NCBI RefSeq assembly: GCF_013373865.1
Contig: NC_050472.1
Location: 10,981,413-11,045,412, forward strand
Length of the DNA stretch: 64,000 bases
Source: Monomorium pharaonis
Taxonomy: Eukaryota; Arthropoda; Insecta; Hymenoptera; Formicidae
Direction of reading: 5' to 3'
In this document: one piece after another, positions 31,108-40,809 of the stretch
Numbering within the stretch: position 1 is the stretch's first letter
Layout of the letters: every line of letters starts with the position of its first letter
The notes under the pieces: model-generated
What the model was told of the DNA's origin: nothing
Database searches by the model: none
What the model saw: only the letters and a program-made list of their open reading frames with translations
Made by a program: the position numbers and the translations under genes

Positions 31108-31844
31108 GTAAGTAAATCAGTTCACTTTCTTTTTTAATTAATAATAAAAATATAAAAAATTTATTAAAATGTTAATATGTTTCTTTCATCATAGACACTG
31201 CCCGTACGCGTCGCTTTGTTCACATACGAGTAAACGAGATGTTCATTTGGGTGTTCGGAATGCACATAATCCCGTACGCGACGCTTCTTCACAAACAAGT
31301 AAACGGTTATGTCTTACGAAGTAATTTCGAAACTTGTTACACCTACTCGCATTCGGGTAACTTAATATAGTATTACGCGAAACGATAAAGTAATTCGAAT
31401 CGCGGAACTTCCGCTCGTAGTCACCTACTCGCATTCGGCGACTAAGTATTCGCGCGCGAAAACGTGTCTCGGTTCGTCGCGATGTTGGCGTCTTAAGATC
31501 TCGAGCGGGAAAGCTCACGAGAGCTCTTTTCCCCTGCTTATATACGGGACGCCGTCCTGTCTCCCCTCTCTCGGTTTCTCCGCCAATCCGCGTCCGGCGT
31601 TGTTGGGACGCTCCTCGGGTAGCCGCGCTTCCCCCACTCCGTGCTCGTCGGCCAATGCGCGCCATCTCGCGCCTCTCTGCACGCGGGAGCTGCTTTCTCC
31701 CCTCTACAGTCATCTCGGCCAATCGGAATCGAGTGCGGACGGTTCGTTGTAGTGCACCGAGTTGTAATTTCGGTGCTTCGGCTAAATATAGCATGCTTTC
31801 GCTTTTGCACTCAAAGTGCAATTACATTACACTTAAAGTGCAAT
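31108..31844 (-). promoter_or_regulatory. Module M6 minus-strand promoter and leader
   Basis: On the minus strand: palindromes ATTGCACTTTAAGTGTAA (31827-31844) and ATTGCACTTTGAGTGCAA (31805-31822), three inverted CCAAT boxes, GTATATAAG (31538-31546), GAGAGCTCTCGTGAGCTTTCC, CCGAATGCGAGTAGG twice (31434-31448, 31342-31356), and two copies of a GTTTAC-TGTGAA-AAGCG-CGCGTACGGG block. AATAAA is at complement 31160-31165. This is the most complete promoter of the array. Confidence 0.6.
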
Positions 31845-32392
31845 CAACTAAAATGATTGTATTTATGTAAATGGTTGGTGTTTTAAGCGTTTTAGGTTAA
31901 ATTACACACACGTACATACAATAAGCGTATGAAAGTAAAAAAGAAATTAATAAACGCAAAATTATCACACAAAACAATAATATTGAATATTTTACGAGTA
32001 GCGACTCGATCTTTGGCATGGTTTATCACGATGCTAAGGTGCTTACAAAATAAAATAATAATAGTGAAAATAACTTTAATATATCATCTAATACTTAAAA
32101 CTAGAATATGAACTAGATACAATATTTGGTATCTTGAAAAAAGAAATGTGAGTTTTCTATAACACACAGAAAATAAAATGTGAGACATAAAACTTTTCGC
32201 TTGATTCAGCTAACAACTTAAAGTAAGAAAATATGTAAATATTAGAAATATGTAAATGTTAGAAATACGCTGGCCATAACTTGGGTCAAATAAAAAGGAT
32301 TGTTTTACACAAAGTCAAAAATAAATAAAATAGTCTTACTTAATTAAAATGAGCAAAGTAAACTTATCGCTTTGAATGGAAACTAAATGTTC
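31845..32392. other. AT-rich spacer, no gene seen
   Basis: AT-rich DNA with no ORF or repeat of note. Confidence 0.4.
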
Positions 32393-32570
32393 TCACGCCG
32401 TTTTTGGCGTGGTTTCTTCATCAATTAACGTCTTAGATTTTTCTACTGTAATGCTTAGAACGGTCTTACCGTTGACCTTCTTTCTTTCCGTTTTGGTGGA
32501 CGTGAACACCTTTCTGGGGACTTCCCTGGATTTCTCCGCTGGTGTGGACGCTTCGGGATGATGGGAGCTC
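32393..32570 (-). CDS. Array tail exon T7, small basic protein fragment
   Basis: Branch block GGTAACCTAACCTTG (complement 32584-32598) and acceptor GTCCACTAG lead into an exon encoding a Ser/Pro linker and then KTERKKVNGKTVLSITVEK, ending PKTA with a stop. The hairpin, cassette exons and promoter are missing, so this is the broken right-most member of the array. Confidence 0.45.
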
Positions 32571-32599
32571 CTAGTGGACGGTCTCAAGGTTAGGTTACC

Positions 32600-34014
32600 A
32601 GTAATCGAGGTATTAATTTTTCAAATTATATAAATGAAAGCGCGCCGAGGAAAGAGCTTGATCCGCTCGAGCCATAACACGGAAGAAATAATCTATCGTG
32701 AATGTATGATAAACTTTCATTAATTTACTGTCCACAATTACGATAAAAATTAATGAGATTATTTGCAGATTCCATACGTTAATATCTCGATTATTGGTGG
32801 ACCTAACTAAAGACAATATTAAACTTTTATGTTAATCTCAATCCTTTCTATCTGTTTACGAGTGTTGACCCACATGTTTTGGGACACCCTGTATACAAAT
32901 ACACAGTAAATAAACAGAAAGCCAGCGAAGACATACTCCATAAAAAGATAAGAGTGGCGATAAAAAGCCAGCTTTTCTTCGCTCCATGAAAAGGAAGGAG
33001 GCGAATAGCGATAGCTAAGCGACGCTGCTTTTTATTGGATGGAGAAGGGGTAAAAGCCAGCTTTACTTCGCTCGCATGAAATTGCACTTAATACAAAGCT
33101 CCTATGCTCATACCACAAAAAGTTGAGAGTTGACACAGCCAGATTTTAGATAGAGTCCCTAGAAATAAGGGTGCATCCCGATAGAGAAGAATTAACGGAA
33201 CGGAATAGAAACGGAATGGAAATATGGAGAGGGATTGACCAATCAGAGTAATTCCGTTTCAATTCCGTTCCGTTTTTTGATGAGCTGGATTCCCATGTAC
33301 AGAACTGTCTTGGAACGGAAAAGGAACGGACACACTTATAAAAATGATAAAGCATATCTTGCATAGTCCGTCGGGCGACTTTTACGACGCATTTTTGTGC
33401 ATTTTGTGCCTACTTTTTTGAACGATACATTGGAATATCGCCAGTAAGTATAAAAATAGTGATAACTGATAATTATATTCTAGTATAATATTATAACATT
33501 TATATCTAATATTTATTTTAGAACTGTAACATCCTTACAAAAATTAATATATGAAGCTTCAACAAGTTCAACAAAAAATAACAATAGCACTCCTTTCACA
33601 TCAACAAGCGACAACTTTAACGTGAATAATAACGTTTTAACTCTTACCACACACAACAATAATTCTACGTCAATAATGTGTCCAATTTCTCTAATATTAT
33701 CGAAATTCCAAAGTATAAATTTCAGTGTTTATTATATGCATCTTATACATTTTTGAAAAAACAATTTGTGTTTATATATTTATATATTCATATATTTCTG
33801 TTGTAGAGAGAGAGGATTGATTTTGATAGATATGAAGAAGTTCATGAAGATGATCAGAGTATGAGAATACAAATATTTTAGCAGCAGAAAACATTCACTT
33901 AAAAAAAAGATTAAAATATATAAAAATGGTATTAATATATAAAATAATTGAGTGAAAAAAAACATTATGTTGGTACAAGGAAAAGCGAAGAAGACAATTA
34001 ATTAGATTATTCTT
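32600..34014. other. Spacer with repeat-like blocks, no intact gene
   Basis: GGGACACCCTGTATAC near 32881 is a common transposon-end-like block. AAAGCCAGC...CTTCGCT blocks occur three times at 32920-33070. AACGGAACGGAAT and its inverse ATTCCGTTCCGTT at about 33193-33272 form an inverted repeat. The rest is AT-rich. Confidence 0.35.
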
Positions 34015-35155
34015 ACTCTATCATTTCTTAAGAAAAAAAGAGAAAAAGGAAAAAAGACAACCAAAACTTTGGGTTCGCTCAATTTTTACTGAAGAAAGAA
34101 GATATTATCAAGGAGATAGTGACAATCTAATTACAGAAATGACAAATAATGATGCTACAAAATATTTTGAATATTTACGAAATGACTAAGGAATCCTTCA
34201 ACGATTTATTGAAATTACTGGAAGCAAAAATCACAAAACAATATGTTGTAAGAAGTCCAATACTGGCTGTGATACGTTATAAATCTGTTTACGCTATTTG
34301 GCATCTGGTGACACAATGCATTCAATTTCTTTTGCTTTTCGAGTTGGATTAAATACGGTTTCAAAAATAATAACAGAAATTTGCGAAGCTATTTAGGATG
34401 TATTGAAAGAAAAAATTTTCCCTGACATAACGGAAGATTTGTGGATTCAAAAAGCAAATGAATATGAACTTTTATGGGATTTTCCAAACTGTGTTGGGAC
34501 AATTGATGGAAAACATGTGCAAATTCAAGTATATGTAATTTATATAATATTGGGCGCATTCAGCAGACTCAGCTAAGTAGCAATCAAACATTGGTTTTAA
34601 CTTATAGAACCAACAAATCAACAGCATTATTTATCGGAAAATCTAATAATGTTGCTCAACTGTTGAGTTTGCTGAATGTAGTCATTGTTACAACATGAGA
34701 TACTTCTTTTTTTTTTAAATTTATTTTTCTAATTTATTATATTTCAGGCACCACCTAAAAGTGGCTCAACATTTTATAATTACAAAAATACTCACAGTAT
34801 TGTGCTTGTGGCACTTGCAGATGCTAATTGTTGCTTCACAGTGGTTGATATTGGAGATGAAGGAAGACGAAGTGATGAAAGCATATTACAGACTAGTGAA
34901 TTTAAGCGTCTTTTAGAAAGTGATTGTATAAATATACCAAAAGCAAGGTTTATTTCAGACAAAAGACCTAAGTTACCGTATGTTATAATAGGTGATGAGG
35001 CTTAACTAATTATATGTGCATTTGATATTTTAACTTCAAGATGGAAAATTTTTCGAAGACCTATTACAATAAATATTTATAATGCGATATCTATTATTAA
35101 AGCTACAGTTTGTTTGCATAATTTTTTAATGACAAAGGATCTTGCTCTTTCTAAA
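34015..35155 (+). pseudogene. PIF/Harbinger transposase relic
   Basis: The N-terminal part reads KLWVRSIFTEERRYY, then MTKESFNDLLKLLE. After frameshifts comes FPNCVGTIDGKHVQIQ, the first catalytic Asp block of the DDE_4 nuclease typical of PIF/Harbinger. It is followed, beyond an intron-like gap with a GTATAT donor and TATTTCAG acceptor, by APPKSGSTFYNYKNTHSIVL and VDIGDEGRRSDESI (second Asp block). The later part (YVIIGDEA, then CLHNFLM) is also present. Stops and frameshifts make it non-functional. The intron-like gap holds a MITE. Confidence 0.75.
34551..34690. mobile_element. Small TIR element inside the Harbinger relic
   Basis: Inverted ends CATTCAGCAGACTCAGC (from 34557) and, inverted, CATTCAGCAAACTCAAC (from 34679 leftward). 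About 140 bp, no ORF. It lies within the presumed intron of the transposase. Confidence 0.4.
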
Positions 35156-36191
35156 AAAAATAGAACATTCTGTAAATATTCCTGTTCAAGAAAATATGAG
35201 TAGATATTCAAAATTTACAAATTCCTACAATTAAAAATGATACACTTCGCGAAAGTACTGTTCGAGATTTGTTCAAAGAATATTTTTGTACTTCTGGAGC
35301 TATAGAACAACAATAGGAAAAAGCAAAAAAAAAATAACTTCTAATAATTTAAAAAACAATAAACAATTACACTTTTTGTAAAAAAATATTGAAGTTTTCA
35401 CAGAAAGGTTAAAGTTGTTCGTTATTAATCAATTTTTTTAAAGCAAGTTTAATTTATGAAACAAACTATTTGTTTATTGATAATAAATTATATGTATACA
35501 ATTTGTTAAGCACTAAATGTAATAAAAAAACTTAAATAATTTCTGGCATTATATTTTAACAAAATTTTTTAAAATTTTTTCTTCTTACCTCAAAAATTAT
35601 ACAACATATAAGAATTTACTAAATATAAAAATTAAAAATATTATTTAAAAAATATTTAGTAAGTGTATCATTTATTCTTTTATCTGTGTGTATCTTGTAT
35701 TATTGACAACATAGTTTATAAAAATTGCATTATAGAATGTTAAATATCTAATAAACATGTCTTACTTAAAATAATATAAAAGGATGTTTAAAAAAATTAG
35801 AAATGCCAAATAAAATATATATATATAATAAACTTTATTATTTAAACTTAATTATATAAATCTTTATTTTATACTAACTGTAACATTTATAATGTATAAA
35901 TATTCACTTTGTTGTATAAATCTTTATTAAATAATTTATTCTATTTATTCTTTTATCTGTGTGTATCTTGTATTATTGACAACACAGTTTATAAAAATTG
36001 CATTATACAAACAATGTTAAATATCTAATAAACATGTCTTACTTAAAATAATATAAAAGGATGTTTAAAAAGGCTATATTTAAAAAAACTAAAACTAAAA
36101 AACAAATTATTAAATTGCAACATTGCACAAACAACACTTAAACAAATAGAAACAAAATAAAAAGTAAAGGAACATTCTATAGAAATGTAAA
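35156..36191. repeat. AT-rich flank with a 125-bp direct repeat
   Basis: Copies at about 35671-35795 and 35944-36070 share TTTATTCTTTTATCTGTGTG, TTGACAACA and ATAATATAAAAGGATG blocks. No gene is seen between or around them. Confidence 0.5.
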
Positions 36192-37060
36192 TGTGGCGAC
36201 ACAAACCATTAGTCACCACATCAAGCGCCTAACAGCTGCGCAATCCGGTCGACACTATAAGAAAAACCAAAACGCTTAACAGCCGTGCAACCCGGTTGAC
36301 ACAGTAAGAAAAAGCAAGCGCCTAGCAACAGCGCCGAACACTGGAAGAATTTCGACTGTAAGGAAAGAGAAGTGCGCGCGGACGCCACCAGAGGCCATCT
36401 TATCTCAGAAGTAAGATGACGACTTTTAGGCCTTATAAGGAGCACGAGAAGACGGACAAAACACTCTTTGCGTACTCGCACTCGAGTCTTCTTCTTACGT
36501 ACGAAGACATTAGCCGTCTCTCGTATATAATAATAGCGAGCACGCTGGCCGCCAAGGAGCAGCCGTGGAACCCCGCAACTGCGGTAATCTCGCCACTGAG
36601 AAGGACCAGACCTCCGAGAGTACTATTGGCCGCCGACGATCCGCGAATTTGGCGCTACACCTCGCCTCGGTACCTGTTACCGGACCTATTGGAGAGCCTA
36701 CTAGAGATACCCAGACGGAGGAGGACACTACCTGGGAGAACCGGGCAACGCAGACCGCCGCCCGACCGGCAACCAGGGATCACGGTACTCAGCACGAAGG
36801 CAGCAGCACTGAACAGACCAAGAAGCCAACGGGAAGCAGCCGACCCCGCGACAGGACGACCTCGCAGGGAGAAACGCGCCGCCAAGCGGAAGGAAAGACG
36901 CTCTTCCAAGAAAAGGAAAGCCAGAGACAACCAGGTTCCGGAAATAACGTCCACGCTATCCCTGGACGAGAACAACAACATAAGTGGAGTACGGATGACG
37001 AAGGCTCACCCGCCGATAGCTTGGAGGCCGCGGCCATGGGTTTTTTTTATCATCATATCA
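36192..37060 (+). mobile_element. LTR-related fragment of the gypsy1 family
   Basis: It starts TGTGGCGACACAAACC and follows the gypsy1 3' LTR for about 600 bp with an extra imperfect duplication of the GCGCCTAACAGC...GACAC block near 36225-36340. It then continues into GC-rich sequence with open frames (RTRPPRVLLAADDPR, shared in translation with the gypsy1 copy) up to 37060. The two copies differ after CAGCACGAAG. A TATA-like CGTATATAATAA is at about 36521. Confidence 0.6.
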
Positions 37061-37562
37061 ATATACTTATAGTATATATCAACACTTTATAAGAGACCTG
37101 TCACAGGTAAATCTTAATGCCCTCTAGTGTTAAATTCATGTACTGGACATCAACGACGATGACGTATCTTAAATGAAAAATTTAAAATTCGGTATTTGCG
37201 TCAAAATATCTCCACTCGTATGACACGTAGAGTAAAAATAAAAATAGTTTTCTTATAGAAATCAAACCCAAACTTTCGATTGAGCTTAGTTAGAACTCGA
37301 TCGGTTTAGTCGTTATTGAGATCTGGTAATCTCAGGTGCTCGCAAGTCGCGTATAATACACGGGGCGGTCTCGCGCTGCGCGTTCACTTGGCGCGAGACA
37401 CTACCGTGTCTCTTGATAGATCGTAATTCTAAGAAAAATTGAATAATATACATTTATTATTCTGTTTTTGTTTAGCACATGATGAATTTCGATTTTGTGC
37501 ATTTTTTGTGCGCAGTAATTGTAGACAAACCGTTATTTTTGAAAACATTATAATAATTTTGG
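37061..37562. other. Spacer, no gene seen
   Basis: AT-rich with a GC patch near 37340-37410. No feature beyond possible promoter-proximal DNA of the next ORF. Confidence 0.3.
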
Positions 37563-37784
37563 ATGGAGGAGGCGCCGAGGACAACGCCCGCACCGAGGCC
37601 GACGCCGACGCCGAGCCCGACCCCCGACTACGACGCATCTACAAGTACGGCGAGGCAGGAACCGATGAACGAGCCGCCGACGGGTGACTCATCGATTCCG
37701 CCGACCGAGACGACAGCCGAGAGCAATGAGGGAGGCGCGGGGGACACCAATATCCCTCCGCCGTCGCAATTCGTCACCCTGTGA
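37563..37784 (+). CDS. Pro/Thr-rich small ORF of module PL2 (73 aa)
   Basis: Starts MEEAPRTTPAPRPTP and ends PPSQFVTL. It is low in complexity (Pro, Thr, Glu, Ser) with no domain. The PL1 region at 27800 has a comparable but broken frame. It may be a disordered small protein or simply an open frame in GC-rich repeat DNA. Confidence 0.3.
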   Translation: MEEAPRTTPAPRPTPTPSPTPDYDASTSTARQEPMNEPPTGDSSIPPTETTAESNEGGAGDTNIPPPSQFVTL

Positions 37785-38094
37785 CGTGCCAAAGACAAAA
37801 ACTCGGTGCGCATAGTGACAGCAACACCGTGCAGTGTAGCTTTAAGCATGTACATAAAACATTATTAGTTTTAGTAACAGCGGCAAGTCCGCATACGTTT
37901 ATTGTGTGCTAAATATAATTTAGATTACGTTATTCATTGTACGTTAAGCATAGTTGCAGCGGCAAGACCGCATATTACTCGTAGTGTATTAAATTCACTT
38001 TATATTATAATATTATTCAAAGTATTAAGCATATTCGCGGCGAGACCGCATATTACATATTACGTGTGAAAAGTCATTAATATGACTATTATAT

Positions 38095-38322
38095 TGTTGC
38101 GTGCGTCGCCCGGTATACTCCGCGACCGCGACTCAGCTGTTCGAAGACGGATCAATACTATTGATTTCCTGGACCGAGCGTTGTCAGCTGACGAGCGCTT
38201 GACAACGCGTGTAAACAGCGAGGAGTTGAATCTCGGTCTCGAGCCTGGTCGGACGTGTGAATAAAGCTGCTTGGTTTTACATTATAAAAAGTGTCTTTCA
38301 TTTCCGCGGCGCGCACGTTACA
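38095..38322 (+). repeat. 5' LTR of the gag-only element
   Basis: TG...CA ends, with an internal GAATAAAGC at about 38261 serving as a candidate poly(A) signal. Its sequence also has a TATAAAAAG after the AATAAA, so the promoter position is unclear. Confidence 0.9.
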
Positions 38323-38342
38323 TTTTGGGGGCTCGTCCGCTT
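38323..38342 (+). other. Primer binding site, probably tRNA-Pro type
   Basis: TTTTGGGGGCTCGTCCG directly follows the LTR. TGGGGGCTCGTCCG is the start of the classic site complementary to tRNA-Pro. The next bases (CTTGTCGG) no longer fit, so pairing would be 14 nt. Confidence 0.6.
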
Positions 38343-38422
38343 GTCGGACCTTGAGGAACGCGCGCGGATCTAGTGATAAGTGCGCGGAGTGAACAGACGA
38401 GAAGGAGCGGAGAATTCGAAGG

Positions 38423-39373
38423 ATGTCAATCCACCGTTCTCCTGTGATGACCCGATCTCACGCTTCTTCCGCTGCGGAGGGAGACAGAACGGATGTTCGA
38501 AACTCGGAGCAGGAGACGCCGGGGATCGTAAAAGCGCTCCTAGAGGAGATGCGGTTGCTGCGCGAAAGCCTGACTCAAAGGGAGGAGGAACAAGCCGCGA
38601 CGCTGCGACGGCACGAAGAGGAGCTGCGCTTTTTACAGCTGAGTCTTTTGAATAATATTCCGCAAAACGGAAACGCGGGCAGTGAGTCGCGTGTGTCCGG
38701 GGCGGGCGCGGACGCGCGGCGAGAGGACGCGTTCGGTGCGGACGCGGACGCGCGGCGGGAGGATGCGCGAAGTGAAGCGCGAATGTCCGTCGGTCTAAAA
38801 TTTAAGCCCGATACCTACGACGGGACGGCTCCGTTACGCGAGTTCCTCGCTCAATTTTCGCTTATCGCGAGTGCGAATCATTGGAGCGAGTCTGAGAAGG
38901 CGGTAGTTCTTGCTTCCTGTCTGCGGGGGAGGGCGCGTTCACTTTTGGACTCGTTTCCGGCTGACGAGGGCTCCATTTCGTTTGCGGAGCTCAAGTCAAA
39001 GTTAGAACTTCGATTCGGGGAAAGTGAGCTTGCGCAAAACTTTTATATGCAGTTCACGAATCGGAAGCAAGGGGCGGGGGAAGATTTCGCGACGTTAGGC
39101 GCGGATTTGGAGCGCCTATCGCGTAAAGCGTATCCCGAGTGCTCGTACGGAGTGCGCGATAAAATTTCTTGTTCGCAGTTTATCGCTGCGCTGTCGGACG
39201 GGTTCGTCAAACGCTCCCTTCAAGTTGAAGGGGTAACGTCTTTACGAGTAGCGGTTGAGCGCGCGAAGATGTTAAAGTCTTTTAATTTAAATAGCTTTTC
39301 GGAAAAAGGAGGGAGTGAAGCCGATGTGAGTTTAAATCGAACCGATACGAATCCGAGCCCGAATACGAAATAG
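38423..39373 (+). CDS. Gag protein of the gag-only element (316 aa)
   Basis: Intact ORF. Residues 35-80 form a coiled coil (IVKALLEEMRLLRESLTQRE). A repeat-rich linker with two ADARREDA units follows. The capsid-like retrotransposon Gag domain runs from about 125 to 290 (KFKPDTYDGTAPLREFLAQF, ASCLRGRARSLLDSF, FTNRKQGAGEDFATLGADL). There is no zinc knuckle and no protease. It is shorter than usual gypsy Gag proteins at its C-terminus. It would assemble particles and package the element RNA. Confidence 0.8.
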   Translation: MSIHRSPVMTRSHASSAAEGDRTDVRNSEQETPGIVKALLEEMRLLRESLTQREEEQAATLRRHEEELRFLQLSLLNNIPQNGNAGSESRVSGAGADARREDAFGADADARREDARSEARMSVGLKFKPDTYDGTAPLREFLAQFSLIASANHWSESEKAVVLASCLRGRARSLLDSFPADEGSISFAELKSKLELRFGESELAQNFYMQFTNRKQGAGEDFATLGADLERLSRKAYPECSYGVRDKISCSQFIAALSDGFVKRSLQVEGVTSLRVAVERAKMLKSFNLNSFSEKGGSEADVSLNRTDTNPSPNTK

Positions 39374-39980
39374 GGGGTTTATTCTAATGTTAACACCGTT
39401 TTGAAGTTAATTTTAGTTCATGTTTTTGTGTTTTTGTTCTGTTTGTTTTCTTGTGTGTTTCAGTTGCTCTTCGGAGTGCAGTTTCTTTTTAGAAGAAGGG
39501 CGGACGAAGAGGAATCTCTTTCGGAAGGAGGTCGCTGCTTTTAGGGAAGAAGACTGCCTCATCCACGGTTTTTGACCGTGGTTTTCCCGTGGAACTTAGG
39601 GCAAATGCCGAGGCAGAGGACGGGGAGCTTTTTAAAGCGTTGGGTCCACGGAAATAAATTCCCCCCCCCCGATCCTGAAAAGAGAAGAAGGAAGTGCACA
39701 AGATCCGACGTCGAGGGACAGTGTCGCAAGGGGAGTGGAGCACGGGGACGCGGAAGGATTCGGGAGATCCTGCGTGAGAGCTGGATGAGCTCGGCGTGAG
39801 AGGATGCCCGTGGTAGTCCTTGCAGGAGGCGAAAAAAAACTCGGTGGACGTGGCTCGGGAACCCGTTGCAGCAGCTCGGGAAGAGCGGGAAATCGTCCGG
39901 GAACCGAGGGAGTCTTCTGCGGAAAGCGCTAAAACTGTTTCCCTGATTGTCGGGACGACAATCTAGAAGAAGGGGGGCAG
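39374..39980 (+). other. Gag-only element: 3' leader, splice-like acceptor and polypurine tract
   Basis: After gag comes a T-rich stretch ending TTGTGTGTTTCAG|TTGC at about 39463, a good splice acceptor, followed by GC-rich DNA with only short frames (39598-39799), a C10 run near 39660 and the polypurine tract at 39966-39980. A lost second ORF could have stood here. Confidence 0.45.
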
Positions 39981-40208
39981 TGTTGCGTGCGTCGCCCGGT
40001 ATACTCCGCGACCGCGACTCAGCTGTTCGAAGACGGATCAATACTATTGATTTCCTGGACCGAGCGTTGTCAGCTGACGAGCGCTTGACAACGCGTGTAA
40101 ACAGCGAGGAGTTGAATCTCGGTCTCGAGCCTGGTCGGACGTGTGAATAAAGCTGCTTGGTTTTACATTATAAAAAGTGTCTTTCATTTCCGCGGCGCGC
40201 ACGTTACA
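39981..40208 (+). repeat. 3' LTR of the gag-only element
   Basis: Read base by base against the 5' LTR without a visible difference, implying recent insertion. Confidence 0.9.
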
Positions 40209-40400
40209 ATATTATATTTCGATATTATTCTTGCGTTAGCGGCAAGACCGCATAAGTTTATATTACATATTATATTGTATTTTGATATTATTAAACATTA
40301 TCTTTGCGTTAGCGGCAAGACCGCATAAGTTTGTATAAATACAGTACTAGTAGCATAAGGTTTGTTACGGCAATAGCGGAAAGCCCGCATTATAAATATT

Positions 40401-40809
40401 TTATATAATATTCGTGAAAATGTATCCGGATATCTTTGTAAGCGACAAGCGTCGCAATAATAATTGTTACGTTGCAAAAAATAGCAGCGCGCATAATATA
40501 TTAAAGGTTATTTTGTGTAACGACATATAAATGTCGACGTTCGCGAAGAAACGCGATAATTATATTTTGTTAGTTGTTTTGCATGGAAATAAACGCGAAA
40601 GGCCCGATAATAAACACTCGATCCCGACGAGCGCTGAGCCGTGCGTGAGAGTGAGAGAGTGAGTGGCGAGCGTGCATGCGTGTGTTAATTTTAAATATAT
40701 ATTTTGCATAAAACGGCATAGCCGTAATAAAGAATTATTTGTTGCATGTCATAGAATAAGAATATTACATATTTATTTGTTCACGTTCCGATAATATCGC
40801 ATGTAAACC
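40401..40809. other. Spacer within PL2, no gene seen
   Basis: Contains ACGGCATAGCCGT near 40711, another short stem-loop. No ORF is seen. Confidence 0.3.

Larger units (their letters stand above)
38095..40208 (+). mobile_element. Young gag-only LTR retrotransposon
   Basis: Two 228-bp LTRs (38095-38322 and 39981-40208) begin TGTTGCGTGCG and end CGCACGTTACA, and I could find no difference between them. The 4-bp target duplication ATAT is present on both sides (38091-38094, 40209-40212). A primer site follows the 5' LTR and an AGAAGGGGGGCAG polypurine tract precedes the 3' LTR. The 1.66 kb interior has an intact gag and no pol, so movement would need enzymes supplied by another element. Confidence 0.9.
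37870..40400 (+). repeat. Dispersed GCGG-CCGC hairpin repeats of module PL2
   Basis: The motif AGCGGCAAGACCGCAT (4-bp GCGG/CCGC stem, 5-nt loop) recurs near 37882, 37956, 38040, 40241, 40311 and, as AGCGGAAAGCCCGCAT, 40378, each in AT-rich DNA with TATTACATATTA-type blocks. The gag-only retrotransposon (38095-40208) lies between the third and fourth copies and clearly entered an older repeat array. Confidence 0.6.

Noticed and set aside
38095..40208. Gag ORF as a domesticated host gene
   Set aside because: LTRs, target duplication, primer site and polypurine tract show it is an element insertion.
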